Shown here: positions 22,280 through 34,686 of the stretch, piece by piece
Layout of the letters: the number at the start of each line of letters is the position of its first letter
How positions within the stretch are numbered: the first letter of the stretch is position 1
Source of the DNA: Globodera rostochiensis
Taxonomy: Eukaryota > Nematoda > Chromadorea > Rhabditida > Heteroderidae
Assembly: GCA_018350325.1 (NCBI GenBank)
Contig: JAEVLN010000008.1
Coordinates: 496,001 to 560,000, forward strand
Reading direction: 5' to 3'
DNA: 64,000 bases
The notes under the pieces: model-generated
The model's database searches: none
Told to the model about the DNA's origin: nothing
The model's input: only the letters and a program-made list of their open reading frames with translations
Position numbers and translations under genes: made by a program

Positions 22280-25200
22280 TATTATAGTGGCAATTAAATA
22301 CCGTAGACAGAAAATCTATTAAACATTTGAACAACAAAATTAAAATTGGAACGTGCCGTGCCATTCACGTTAAATATGCCATAGTGTCCAGAATAAAAAA
22401 GAACAAATTCGAGCATTCCTAAGTTTCACTTGACTGTTTCCTTCTGTTGGACGACGTCATTTGTAGTGATGGACAAACGCATATTAAATTCATTTATTTT
22501 ATTCTATCGTTTTTTTTGTTTTTTGTGCATTATTTGCCATTTCAATGTTCGCGTGGTGTGCAAACGAACATAGGCAGATTTATTTATTATTCGGACGCGC
22601 TTTGGATGATTTGCTGAGCGTTAAAGAGCGCAATGCCATGGACAACAGAACGACCGACCGGATGCCCGCCCAATGGGATCGGACAGATTTCGGAATTCCT
22701 TCCCCTCAGGTGACATTAGGCTGACAGATTAGCACATCGGCGGATGGCTGTGGCGTTGCGCGGTGCCCCGCACATTATGTAGAAATGAATTCGTCCTGCT
22801 GGGGGACGACGGGATGAATGGAAAGGTTTGAGCAGCACTAATGCGATTGGGGCGGGCGAAGGGAGGCACAGCAGCAGCAGCAGCAGCAGCAGCAACGGCG
22901 GCACAGCCACCGCCTCCCCTCCTCCCTCTGCTGGTGGGGGTGATGGCCTTTCGTGGAATGAAATTGTGGGCGGGCGGGCGGAGGTTTGCGCTACGGTAGG
23001 CGGGGAGGGACAATGCATAAAGAATATACGACGTGCCAGAGATTGGATTCCGTTCCGCGTGCTTTTGGGTCATTCCGTATTCCGGGTTTTCAAAATGGGA
23101 ATGGCACATCCCTGATACGTGCGCACTACTAAATACAGGAATACAAATCTAAGAAGACTGATCAAATTTTTGTTTAAAATGGTTTTGTACGACCCAATCA
23201 ATCAGAAATCCATTTGAAGCTCACCCCTATTTTTTTCATAAGGCTCGATCGCCAAAACTTCTGGAATAGTGGCCGTTGCCCGATGTGTCCCAGCAATCAA
23301 ACCAAAACTATTATATAGTCCAAAAAATGAAGAATAATTTTAATTGTCTCATTACGACATTTGTTTTCTTTGTTTCTACAGTATGGGGGATACTGTGGTG
23401 AGGTTTTAAATAGTTTTGTTTTAGAAAATTAAGGCCTTTTAGTAAACGTTCATGACATAAAGTATACGGTGTTCAAAATTGTTTGGAGCGGAAGCAAAGA
23501 ATATTTGTTGGTTTCGCCCAACGCCCAATTTGGAGCGACTGACAATGGCAATAAGTCCACCCACCCACCGCCCATTCGACTGCCAAATAGGCTGGAACTG
23601 ACTGTTGACTATGACTCCCCCCCCACCTCCGCCAACTGCCGAAGCCCATTCACAGCCCATTTAGAGAGTCAGTCAGAGCCTTTGGTCATAGCCTCCACCC
23701 ACCCGCCCCCCCTCGGGCGGCGGTTCGGTTGAGGTCGGCTGAGGATTAGTTTCTTCTCCCCGTAGGGGATGGGGGGGAGTATCTCTCCGCCCATTGTGTG
23801 CTGTGCTATGTTTATTCGACATTGGGGCTGTGGAGACAAAAAATGGCACCAAAATGTCGGAGATGAGCCCTCGGAGAGGCGGAAGTTGAGGAAGGCGCAC
23901 TGTTTTTAATATCGTTTATGGGTTTTGTCAAGAAAAGGTTGAGGAAACCGCTGTATTTGTCTGTTGATGGAATTGTGTTTTCTTCTATTTTCAAAACTTT
24001 TTAAATTAAAGTGATCCTTTTTTCCAACAAACGTCCAAAAATAATTCTTTTTTGGAGGATTCTTGAAATCAAAGGGCGAAAACTTTTGACCATTAGAGAC
24101 AAATTTTCTGAATTTGGAAAATTTCATGAATTTGTGATAAACTAAACATGGCCACTTATTTTAATAGTTATTTGGATTTTGTAATTTAAAGAATATTTCG
24201 AATTAACGTGAAAAAATAATCGAATCACGGATTTACACAACAACAACTCTGGTATTTATTTGTTCGGTGCTTGAACCTGATCTCCGACGCGTTTTCTTCC
24301 GTGTTTAGCATGGTTCGACTAATTCGAAAAATTTCGGACGTAATGTAATCACAGCCTTCTGGCCGACGCGTCATTCCCCAGCATTAAAAGGCCTTGTTTA
24401 GAGCTTTTTTATCAATTAACAATTGCCATTTCCCATTAAAAATCAACAAATTTGGAGAAACTGCTTGGGGGGATGGGATGAATGTTGCCCCTTTTCCACT
24501 TTCTCCCGTTTCCGTCGCTTCCCCCATTCCAAAACCAATGTGAAGCACTTTACCCTCATCAGCAGGTGGCGAATAATATGAATGGCGATAAATAGCGTTG
24601 AAGCCACAAAAAGTGGCTAACTACTTCCCAACCGCCCCCGCAGGGCTTCCCCCCCATTCCGCGCTCCATTACGACGACGGTGCGCCTTTCGATGCCCGGC
24701 TAATCCCCGTTGGCGCCACGACCACTTGGATGATTAACAACGTGAAGAAAGAAGGAATTGGCAGAATAAACAGTGTCTTATTTCCTGTTTGGCCTTTTGC
24801 CGGAAAAGGCTTACGGAAATGATGGCAACCGGTTCGTTCGCTCGTTCATTAACCGTCGACAAATAAATAAAGACTCACCAAAATAAGACTTATAAACAAA
24901 CAAAGTGATAAACATATTTTTTACTTGTAAAAAAATAAAAAATAAAAATAAAAATAATGAAATTACCAAAAACCCGTCATTTAAACAAACTTAAGGTATT
25001 TCGAAATGATGAAAAGTGCGCAGCGCCTTTCTCACCAAAGCGTCGCTGCGTGAGAATATATGAAACTTCCTCTTTCGCCACCATCCACACGCTAATGTGC
25101 CCCGGTGGCTCTGTCCGGATTAACTTTGCTCCCTTTTCTCATCCATAAGCAATGGATGAAACGCCTCGAGCGATGGGTTAAAATTTTCGCCCATTTTCCG

Positions 25201-26394
25201 CCAGCCCAGCGGGGGCAGTTTGACCAGCCTGGGAAGTGACTTTAAATGACAGTTGCTGAGGACAAGGATGGAAAACTTTCGAAATCAAAGCATTTGGAGC
25301 GATTGAGGGAAGAATTCTGTGAACCCTTAAAAATGGAACAATTGTTGGTTGGTTATCCATCGAGTTAGCAGTTCATGATTACAGTACGCTTTCGACAGCT
25401 TCCGCCGCGCATGAACACTGAACCCACTTTTGTTGTTCGACAATTACTCCGTGTTCTCCCCCCCCCCCCCTCTCTCTCTCCCCCTCCCCGTCCCACTCAA
25501 CGCCCCCCAACAACGGGGAGTTGGAGGATAATTATGCGCGCGGAAGTGTTGAAGAGGGTCAGCAATGGCCAAATATATGAGATTATATTTGGGCATCAGC
25601 AGAGCAAAGATTAACTTTCAAGATGCTTCGGAATTAAAAAATCAATTTTACCTTCTTAGTTCAACCATCGTTTTCCCTTATTCCTTATCTAAAAATTGAA
25701 TAAAACTTAGGCGTAGAAACGCAAATTTAACTTTTGGTTTCTATTTTTGGCTAATTTTATTTTCCTATTTCGACTTCATTGTCCTATTGTCGTTATAAGC
25801 TTTCAGATTACAAATCTGCTGGTGTTTCTATACCCCAGAAGGACAGCAGATTAACCTTTTGGTTGATTTGGTTGTACCCCTGCGGGGTTTGGAATTTGGA
25901 TTTGGCCTCGGGGACCTCCTCAGTTCTTCTTCTTCGAGTGTTGCTGCTGGCTGCTGCTGGTAATTGATAGTTTACTAGTGGACGGACTTGCGACTGACTA
26001 TTCTTCCCACTCCGGTGGATTAAGTGGCCCTCCAAATATATTCTCGCGCAGAATGGCGACTTTTAACAGACCAGCAATGGCACAATCAAATGGAAAGCCA
26101 ATGTGCAAAAGGACCAAATAATGGTCGCTGTTTTGAGCTGCTGTTCGTAGAATTTTTGATGTTCATTGTAAATACATAAAGTCAATTTTAACAGTTAAAT
26201 AAACTCCAATTTATTTAAAAATTAACCATTCGTAAAGTTCAACAATTTATTTTACACATTCAAATTACTTTGAATATTTTCAAAAATGATTAAATCTTTT
26301 GCAAAGCACCACTGAATGAATAAATGCCATCATCTCCAATCAGTCAGAGTTAATATAATTATTTTAGGGTGGGGGGGGGGGGATGTCAAATTCA
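22280..26394. other. Intergenic, simple repeats only
   Basis: Upstream of the FEZF gene. It includes a CAG-type trinucleotide run (about 22867-22894), C-rich tracts near 23620, 23700 and 25460, and AT-rich DNA. Open frames on both strands lack start context, splice phase or recognisable domains. Regulatory DNA of the FEZF gene is a reasonable guess. Confidence 0.55.
22867..22894. repeat. CAG trinucleotide repeat, about nine units
   Basis: An uninterrupted AGC/CAG run within GC-rich DNA. It reads as poly-Ser or poly-Ala in chance open frames. Confidence 0.85.
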
Positions 26395-26770
26395 TCAATT
26401 GCCCTCCTTCAGATGGTCTTTCAACGGTTTAATTTCGGCTGATTTCCGTCTTTTTCCTCCCCCTCTTTTTTGCTGCTTGGCACTGTTTTTTGTGGGTTTT
26501 GTTTCCGTCGCATTCGTTTGCTCTGGCGTATTATTCCCCGACATTTCGATGACTTCTTAAAATGTTCAAACTTCCGATCAAACCAATTTCTAATTGTCCT
26601 TTTTATTCCAAAAGTTGCGCCTTACCCTGAAGAGTCATGCCGCGTAAATGTGAGCTCAAGACGGAATCGTCGGACGAATAACTCTTCACAAGCTTGAAAG
26701 GTTTACAGCCGCCCCACGTTCCACATATATAAAACATAAAAATGATGAAAAAGCTGAAGAAAGCTTTCAT
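26395..26770 (-). CDS. Secreted basic protein, effector-like layout (101 aa)
   Basis: Exons 26626-26770 and 26395-26555, joined in phase 1 over a 70-base GT-AG intron (donor GTAAGG). The signal peptide is strong (MKAFFSFFIIFMFYICGTWG), followed by a single Cys and a 60-residue Asn/Thr-rich stretch. The C-terminal part has a bipartite basic cluster (KQQKRGGGKRRKS) that looks like a nuclear localisation signal or a dibasic cleavage site. Signal peptide plus nuclear signal in a small unrecognised protein matches candidate effectors of parasitic nematodes, but this is inference. A longer upstream in-frame ATG at 26849 would hide the signal peptide, so the ATG at 26768-26770 was chosen. Confidence 0.6.
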
Positions 26771-27982
26771 TTTATTAAAAAAGATGGCTTTTTCCAATTT
26801 TGAATAAATGAAGACTAAAAAACAGCCAGACTGTTGACTGCTTATAAACAAACAAACATTGTCAAGATGATGCTAACACAAATATTATTTGACACGTTTT
26901 GCCCGACAATATAATGAAATTCACGCATTAAAATTGTTTACAAATTATCGTTTAATCAATTCTGTCTGACCTTAACAAATTCATAAATTTTTGCCCTTTA
27001 TTAAAATTAAAAAACTGAGTTCAAATTTTTGGACTTTTAATTAAAAAAATTAATTTATTTGTTTTCCTTCCCATGTGTTTCATGATCATAAAACGAACTC
27101 GAATTTATGAAATTGATTACCAAGTGAGTTGAGAGGTGCATTTATAAAATACGTTTATAATAAAAAAGAAATAATCAACCATTCATTTATTTTAGATTTA
27201 TAACATCACAAAAATAAAAAATATATCAATTTGATATTTTTTAATTACTGCAAATTAAAATAATGCGCGAGTTAAAAATCAGAAGTCGATGCTTTTAGCG
27301 ATATTTTAGCTAACAAAAAGATGTTGATTTTATGCGTCACAAAAAAACAAAAATTGCTGATTTCCAATTAAGCAAATTCTTAAAAATGAAAATCTCCAAT
27401 TTTTAGGTTTGGTGGTTCGGTAATTTCGACTAAATTAACATACTAAAACATTCAGTATTGATTTTAGTAAACCTCCTAGGAGAAAACTTAGATAAAGCAT
27501 TGAGTTTATCGTCTTGCGTCGATTAAAAATAAATTAAATAAAAAACTGCAGATTGTGATCTGATCAAACTGAAAACTTCTTCAAAATTTTCAATCGTTTC
27601 TTTGTCCAATGGCAGCTCAATTCTGAAAATTGAATTAAAAAAAGCTTGCAAAATAAATGAAATTTTAATCAAAACGTCACTTTTTAGTCAGTCATAAAAA
27701 CCCAAATTTAATTTTTCCGTTCCCGCAGATCTATGGTCTCTACATGGCACGCTTCATTTTTGAAAAAGACGTATCGGTTATTTTGCTTGATCAAGGGTTC
27801 AATAAACAGTTTTTGTATGCTATTATTTTTATTCAATTGCTTAGTCAACAAAAAAGTTATGTCAAGTTGGGCGGTTCAGCCAAAAATAGCCTAAATAGTT
27901 TAAAAAGTTTCAAATTTACTGTTTAAGCCGTGTCATTAAACTGTGAAAAGTTGCCTCATAAACTTTTTTGAATCTTTGTACA
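26771..27982. other. Intergenic, nothing recognised
   Basis: AT-rich, with many oligo-A/T runs; no coherent exon chain on either strand. Confidence 0.55.
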
Positions 27983-27990
27983 GGTACAGG

Positions 27991-28552
27991 CAGGGCCGTA
28001 ACCAGAAAAAAATTTCGGGGGGGGGCAAGCCAAAAAAGTCGATTCTTAGGAGTGCATTTTCGAGTTTTAGTGCATTTTTCTTAAGCAATTTTTCCCAACA
28101 AAAAAAAAAAAAATTCGATTTTCGTTAAATTTTTTTAACATTTTTGTTTAAAAATAGCGTAAAAATCGAAATCGCCCATTTTTCGAATTTTAAAAAAATG
28201 CAAGTTTTTTGAAAACTTCTGGGGGATGGGGGGGGGGGTCGGCGGTGTCGATAGGCGCCGCCGAGAAAATTTTGAAGATTTTAACGATATTTGTTAAGGG
28301 ATTTGCAACCTAAAATTTAAAAATACGGTTATTTTTTGAACCTTTTTAAGAAGCGGGGGGCCGGCGGTGCCGATAGGCGCCGCCGGGAAAAATTTTTTGA
28401 GTTTTTTGATGAAATTTGTTAAGAAAATTGGCCCAAAAATTGAAAAAGTGGAAAACAATAGGGTCCCCCCTCTTGTTTTTTTTTCCTCAAAAAATATTTC
28501 GGGGGGGGGGGGGGCCCTGGCCCCCTTGGCCCCCCCCCTAGTTACGGGCCTG
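27991..28552. mobile_element. Non-autonomous hAT-like miniature element (562 bp)
   Basis: Ends CAGGGCCGTAACCAG and CTAGTTACGGGCCTG form inverted repeats with two mismatches. The 8-base direct repeat GGTACAGG flanks it exactly (27983-27990 and 28553-28560). G runs lie just inside each end, and the GC module GGCGGTG(T/C)CGATAGGCGCCG occurs twice (28232-28262 and 28361-28388). There is no transposase frame. Confidence 0.9.
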
Positions 28553-28606
28553 GGTACAGGTACAGCAGTACTAACGTCATTCCAAAAACAAATGGATTTT
28601 TGAAAA

Positions 28607-30360
28607 TTAAACTCTACTTAATACTGTATTGTGCTTTGTTTGCTCACCTTTCGAACGGGCTTTTTGCTTTTGGCATGAACATTGGCGTTGAATTTCTGAA
28701 GAAGCCGGGAAAAGCATTGACCACTTATTGTCAAGTTAATTTTGTTAGTAATGCAATTAAAAGATACAACTAAAAAAAATTATAATCACATGATTGTAAA
28801 TGAATGGACGGATAGCGTTTGAGGGCATTTCCAACTTATCAATCTTCGCTTGAATTTCGGTGATCATTTTTGCCCACACCAATGCCTTCTGGGACCGGTC
28901 TCCGATCCACACCTGAATTATTTAATTAAAATTTAAAAAATCCCAGACAAAAGCGATTTAGAATAGTTTTACCTCCAGCTTTGCAATGATTGGCAAATCC
29001 ATTTGGTTACCATAGGGATTTGGTTCTGCTTCCAACCCTTTGCCGGGGTTCATCTCAAACCTTAGGTAGGAAAGCTGAGCGTTATTTTCGGAAAACCAAC
29101 AACGCGACATTTAAAGGAAGCCTTCAGAACTGTCAAGGGTAGAGCCCGGGAATTCTCCCCAAACCGAAATCCGAAAAAAAAAAATTTCTGAAAAAAATTT
29201 TGCCGATTCTAAATATTTGAACAAACTGTCCCACTTTTTTGTAAGTGTTTCCGGGACCGGCGAATGTATGAAATCGGATGGATTCAGAGTATTATTTATA
29301 CCATTTTCTTGAAAACTAAAGAGACGGGTCCCCCCTTTTTGTGCAACGCGCACCGCAAGAAAAGTCCGTTGACATGGCACGCGACTGAGGGCGGCAGATC
29401 GAATGTCAGCCGAACCGTTTCCATAAAGATAAAGTCAAATTTGTGGATGAGCGCGGCACTCTTCCGACCAGAAGTGGCGAGCAACAGCAATTGGAAGACT
29501 TCGCCGTTGATGTTTTCTGCACTTTCCCTCTTTGGCTCAATGTCCCCGCGGAATATTGCAACGCCTAACTTGCGGTTGAAAACTGAAAATTTTCATGTTA
29601 CCGAGATAGCGGTGCAGTCTAAATTCCCGTCAAAAAATCTCGACAATTTTGGGAGGGTTCAGGCCAGGCACTTAATCAAAAAGAATTTCGGGAGGAGGGG
29701 GGGGGGGACAGGCCCTCACTCGATAAGTATGTGCTGATTTTTGTTTAGAGAAATAATATTTTTTAGTCTTTTTGATTTTTTCCAGGCGTTTCTGCAAATC
29801 TAAAATCCAAGCCGATCAATTGATCAGAATTTGAAAAACGTACAAACATCCTTGACCAGCTTGCTTGGCAACAATCCTTCCAAAGTCTTTGTCAATATTT
29901 GCTCATCATCAAAGCTTTTCTCTTTCTTCAGATAACTATCCCACCGATCAGTGCTCTCATTGGCCTTGCCCTTAGACACTCCTTTCAATCTGATCACCTG
30001 ATCCTGGAAATTAATCAGAAGTTCAAAACAAAAATGCATTAGAGCAAAGAAATAAATAACCCTTGGCTTTTTTTCTTAATTAACTGCATTTACACAAAAT
30101 GCGCATGGCTTGGCGAGGCATTTGTGTTCCGGAAAATCGCGACAGTCGTAGCGCCATAATGTCCATTTATTGGATTCGGTTGAAGAAAGGGGCTGTGACA
30201 TTCGTTGGTAAATATTTCTGTCAAGTTGTTCATTTCTTTTCTCTTTTTGCTTGGCTTTTGCCAAATCATTTATATCCTGCGGCTTTTTATAAAACCACCA
30301 TTTTGAAAAAACCCAAACAACCAAAAGGCCGACAACAGCAGTCAACACACTTAAGTACAT
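28607..30360 (-). CDS. Unrecognised single-pass membrane protein
   Basis: Supported exons: 30094-30360, 29848-30003, 29720-29791 (all phase 0), an exon ending near 29296 and starting between 29574 and 29587, an exon near 28979-29105, exon 28790-28912 (phase 0), and a last exon ending about 28607-28620. The N-terminus is a transmembrane helix (MYLSVLTAVVGLLVVWVF) followed by a charged helical region with Cys residues (DCRDFPEHKCLAKPCAFC), a lysine-rich coil, a globular part (FQLLLLATSGRKSAALIHKF) and a C-terminal helix (WAKMITEIQAKIDKLEMPSN). I do not recognise the family. The joins between 29296 and 29720, near 29105, and the final frame are unresolved. Confidence 0.5.
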
Positions 30361-30789
30361 CCTAAAAAAGACAAATATTTGTATAACATATGTATTAGTG
30401 ACTGGCGAACTCGAAAAGACGGAGCCGAGCGGGATCCCGTTAAATCCCGGCCCCGGTTTAGTCCCGGTTTGGTGGCCCGCCACGCGACTTACTAGGTGAC
30501 TTTTTGAGTAGAGTAGTACGGGACCGGGACCAGTATTCAAATTAGAGTGCGGTGCAGGACCGGATCCTGAGCAGGATTTTGCTCCAATCCTGTTACAGGA
30601 TCCGGAAAATTGATTTTGCCGCACTCTAATTCAAATGTTTTTCCATTTTGGTACTGAAATTTTGGTCCCGGATTCCTTCAAAACTCCCTTGTAATGGGTC
30701 CCCGGTTTTTTTATCAATCATTTTTTCTTTTTTGAAACTAATAAAAATCTTTGTCCAGGTCGTCCTTTCTCTTACTCCGCTGGATAAGA
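30361..30789. other. Divergent intergenic with nested repeats
   Basis: Lies between the 5' ends of the membrane protein gene (-) and NAD+ synthetase (+), so it probably holds both promoters. It contains CCCGG/GGGACCGGGACC-rich degenerate repeats and the 86-base element at 30543-30628. Confidence 0.6.
30543..30628. mobile_element. Very short hAT-like miniature element (86 bp)
   Basis: Terminal inverted repeats TAGAGTGCGG and CCGCACTCTA match perfectly over 10 bases, and the 8-base duplication ATTCAAAT flanks it on both sides (30535-30542 and 30629-30636). It sits inside a CCGG-rich older repeat. Confidence 0.8.
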
Positions 30790-33700
30790 ATGGACCAAAA
30801 GACAGCTTTAGGGCGAATTATTAAAGTGGCCGTTTGTTCGGTGATCTTTTAACAAAAAAAAAAAATGAAATAAATCCGTTTGCTCACAGGTCAATCAATG
30901 GGCTCTCGACTTTGCGGGCAACAAACAGCGCATTCTGAAGAGTTTGTCTTCGATTTCTCGTTCATTTGACTCATTCTTTGCCTTTTGTCAATAGCATGTC
31001 GCGACGCGTACAAAATGAACGCAACGATTCGCCTGGGACCGGAGTTGGAAATTACCGGGTACAATTGCTTGGACCATTTCTACGAGTTGGACACTGAACA
31101 ACACTCCTGGGAGGTTCTTCGTGAACTTGTGGAGGAGTCGAAAAAAGTGGGCTTCCAATTTGACGTTTTTTATTCTAAAGTTCGGCAATAAAATTCGAGA
31201 ATTTTTTGGGCTGATTTCGGAATATTCCCCTTTATTAAACAATAAATTTCCTTGGGAAATGTTTGGATCACTACAGCAGTTGTGCAGATTTTTAGCTGCA
31301 CAACATGATGATCATCACAGGAATGCCGATCCGGCACTGCTTCGGTCTCTACAACTGCATGGTTTCCGTGGCAAACGGGAAAATTGTGTTTATATACCCG
31401 AAAACTGTTCTTGCTAACGACGACGTCTATCGGGAGGGAAGGTCAGCTATGAATGAGCCCTTTGGGAACATTTAAAAAAATTATTGTTGTATAATTCGGT
31501 GCAAGTTGAATGAATTTTGACTGATTTCGGAATGTTGACTAATTAGATTTTTTTTTTAAAATGTTGTGTTTCGTACTGTCGCTTTAATGAGGCATAAATG
31601 TCCACAAATTCAGGTGGTTTGTTGCATGGCAGCACAAAAACGAAGTGGTCACTTACAACATCAAGGAGGAGTTCGGATTCGCTCAGGCAATCAATCCATT
31701 AATGGACCGAATTTTTGTTAAAAACAAATTTTTTTAAAGAAAACCGTTCCATTTGGCACTGCCGTGCTCCAATCGGCGGACGGCATTCGGCTAGGCATGG
31801 AAATGTGCGAGGAAATGTGGGCCCCACACGGCCCGAGTCAACAGTTGGCGCTGCAGGGGGTGGACATCATTTGCAATTCAAGCGGTTCCCACCACGTGCT
31901 GGGCAAGTCGCGCATGCGAATCAACCAGCTCGTGCTGGGTACGACGGCAAAGGCAATTTTAGGGGAAAAAGTTTAAGAAAAAAAACAAAAAAAATCTAAA
32001 TCGTTTGACTGAATTTCAACCCTTTCAGCTGGGTGGAACCTATTTATACGCAAATCATCGTGGAATGGACGGGGAACGGGTGCTTTTCGATGGAATGTCA
32101 TCAATTGCACAGGTGACACATTTTGTTTATTTTACTGAACAATTTGTTTGGTATTCGCATGCCTTTAATTTGGTCACTAAAATTGGTTTAGACTGGTTAA
32201 CATTTTTTTTATCCAGGACGGGAAGCTGTACGCACAGATTGACCAATTTGACATTGAGGACACCGCCGTTCGTTGTTGCGCATTGAATCTGGACACTTCC
32301 GTTGCATATCGGGCAAAAATTGCCAGTCTATGTCAACAGGTGTCCTTTCCATTCAAAAATAAATTTCTATTGCTTTTTTTCAAAAATTTTTTTTATTGAC
32401 GCCTGCAATTTTCAGTCTAGCAAAGTTGCACCAATGCCATGCGTCGAGTGCGAAGTGCAGCTGTTGGCCGATGGTCCGACGGACGGCGGTCTTTCGTCGC
32501 CGATCAGCGTTGAGCAACGCTCCAACGTCGAAGAGCTTCGCCATGCGCCGGCGGCATGGCTCTGGCATTACCTGCGGCGCAGCGGAATGGTCAGTGGACG
32601 AAAACATTTTTTTTAGAAGAAAAAAAATTAAATTAAATTTTGGCGTTGTTGGGTGGGTGCCTTGCCGGTACACCTAATTCCTATTAAAAATGTCGATTTG
32701 TCATTCAGAATGGTTTCTTTTTGCCTCTGTCCGGCGGACAGGACAGTGTTTCTGTGGCCGTGATCGTTCGTTTGATGTGCGAAAAAGTGTGTGCCGCTGT
32801 GGCCAAAAATCCCGGTTTTTTTTTTCTCATTTTTATGAGGGATTATTGATGATGCTGTGTGTCCAGACTCCGACGACCCCTCCTACTTTCTGTGCGGCGG
32901 TGAGCGCGTGCCGACCGACCCGACCCGTCTCTGTGCCCGTCTCCTCCACACCTGCTTCATGGGCTCCTCAAACTCTTCGGAAATGACGAAGGCACTGGCG
33001 GCGGGGATTGCAAAAGACATTGGCGCAACGCACACAAAGTCATTTTTTGTTTTTGTGAACTCATTAAATGGATGCAATTCCCAGAATAAAGCCGTTCGTC
33101 AAGAAAATAACAGTACCCGTTTTCATCTTCATCTTTTTTTAGTATTGGCATCGATTCAGTTGTTCAAGCTTGCCTTCAAACTATGGATTTTACGCCATCG
33201 TATGAGGCATATTTTGACTTTAATCACCGATGGGACGAAATCTCTCACTTCCAAATTTTACATTTGCGTTTGTTGTTTGTACTCTTCTGCCTTTGAGAAT
33301 TCTTTGGAGTCTGATATTGGCTAATCGCGATAATAATAATCATTTTGCAGTCTTCCGATAGTCGCGAGGTGTTGGCTCTTCAGAATGTGCAGGCTCGTTC
33401 GCGCATGGTGCTCGCCTATTTGCACGCGCAATTGGCGTTGGCGAAAGAGCGCCGTAAAAATTGAAATTTAAATGCTTTTTTGTTTAGTAATTTTTGTGTA
33501 TTTTCACAGGCAAAGGCTCTCTGCTTGTTTTGGGTGCCTCCAATGTTGACGAGAGGTGCTTTCTTTTATTGTTTGGTGTGTTTAGGCCAATTTGGAACGA
33601 TTGTGTTGTCCGGATTCTTTTAAATGTTTTGACTTAGAGGGAAATTGTCGAAAATAATCATTTTTCTTTAATGACTCATTGACTTTTTTGCTTTCCATCT

Positions 33701-34686
33701 TCTAATCCCAATCATTATTGCTTTTCCTTTTTTAGTTTGGTTGGCTATGTCACTAAATACGGTCGGGTTGTTTTGATGTTTATTTTATTTATATTGTAAA
33801 ATATGTTCATCTGCAGATTGCTCATCGGCCGACCTGAACCCGATTGGGGCGGTGTCAAAGCACGACTTGCGCGAGTTTCTGCGTCATGTGAACGCCGACC
33901 ACAATTTTCCTCACTTGCAAAGGCATGCTTTGAAAAAAGAAAATACGTTGCAATTAGTAATTTGTCGATTGTTTCAAATTTTGTCTCCGCTTTTTACAGT
34001 GTCATCGATTCGGTGCCGACGGCTGAGCTGCGTCCGCTGAAGGATGGCCAAATTGTGCAGACGGACGAGGCCGAAATTGGGCTCACCTACGAGGAGTTGT
34101 CGACGTTCGGCCAACTGCGTCGTCCGGGCTGTTCCGGTCCCTACCGGATGTTCCAGGAACTTGTCCACAAATGGCATCCCGAGCACAGCTACGATGAGGT
34201 GGGAGAGAATGTTTAAATGAAATGAAGTTTTTTATTATTTTAATAAATAGGAGTTTTGAGATTGCGGACAAAGTGCGCATATTCTTCCGTCGATACGCCG
34301 TCAATCGACACAAGGCCACAATTGCAACTCCAGGCAAAACATTTTCCCAGAGATTTTGTTTAAAAATTTTTAAAAACAGCCGTAATTGCTTTTGCGCTCA
34401 GAATGGGTTTAGGGGTTTTTTTTAATTTGAATTAAAAATTGACTTTTTATATTTGTTTTTTAGTCTAAATTTGAAGCTTCTTTTGGGGTGTGACCCGCAA
34501 CTTTTTTAAGCTTACCACGCGAACACTTACAGCAACGAGGACCATCGCAACGACCATCGACCGTTCGTTTACCCGGACTTGGCCCACCAGTTTCAACGCA
34601 TTTCTGAATTGGCCGAAATGTTGAAGAAGCGTGACCATCGGCGGCGACAAAGCCTCCAAACAGAGTGTAATAATCAAAAGAAATAA
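30790..34686 (+). CDS. nadsyn1: Glutamine-dependent NAD+ synthetase (19 exons, 712 aa)
   Basis: Makes NAD+ from deamido-NAD+, ATP and glutamine-derived ammonia in the cytosol. Exons: 30790-30840, 30890-30941, 30995-31146, 31296-31441, 31614-31686, 31740-31952, 32029-32112, 32217-32339, 32416-32589, 32709-32814, 32867-33038, 33143-33206, 33351-33453, 33510-33555, 33736-33761, 33817-33922, 34000-34198, 34261-34333, 34511-34686. The length equals the animal enzyme (human about 706). The N-terminal nitrilase-like glutaminase shows its Glu ([13 protein letters not shown]), Lys (YPKTVLAND) and Cys (MEMCEEMW). The synthetase domain has the PP-loop LSGGQDS and [27 protein letters not shown] and [15 protein letters not shown] motifs. 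Five introns start with GC; three (31953, 33923, 34334) are forced by phase and strong family alignment. Confidence 0.95.
31687..31739 (+). other. GC-AG intron 5 of NAD+ synthetase
   Basis: Donor CAG|GCAATC; a GT donor at 31718 would leave only a 23-base intron. The GC join yields …EEFGFAQKTVPFG, which aligns with the family. Confidence 0.85.
31953..32028 (+). other. GC-AG intron 6 of NAD+ synthetase
   Basis: Donor AAG|GCAATT. The join gives [16 protein letters not shown], matching the family without gaps; the GT donor at 31971 would insert six residues. Confidence 0.85.
33207..33350 (+). other. Probable GC-AG intron 12 of NAD+ synthetase
   Basis: Donor GAG|GCATAT keeps phase 0 into the [16 protein letters not shown] exon. 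GT alternatives further on either break phase or add about 30 residues with no family counterpart. Confidence 0.6.
33923..33999 (+). other. GC-AG intron 16 of NAD+ synthetase
   Basis: Donor AAAG|GCATGC, phase 2; there is no GT nearby. The join gives [14 protein letters not shown], aligned with the family. Confidence 0.9.
34334..34510 (+). other. GC-AG intron 18 of NAD+ synthetase
   Basis: Donor CCAG|GCAAAA, phase 1. The join produces the invariant [14 protein letters not shown] segment. Confidence 0.9.
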
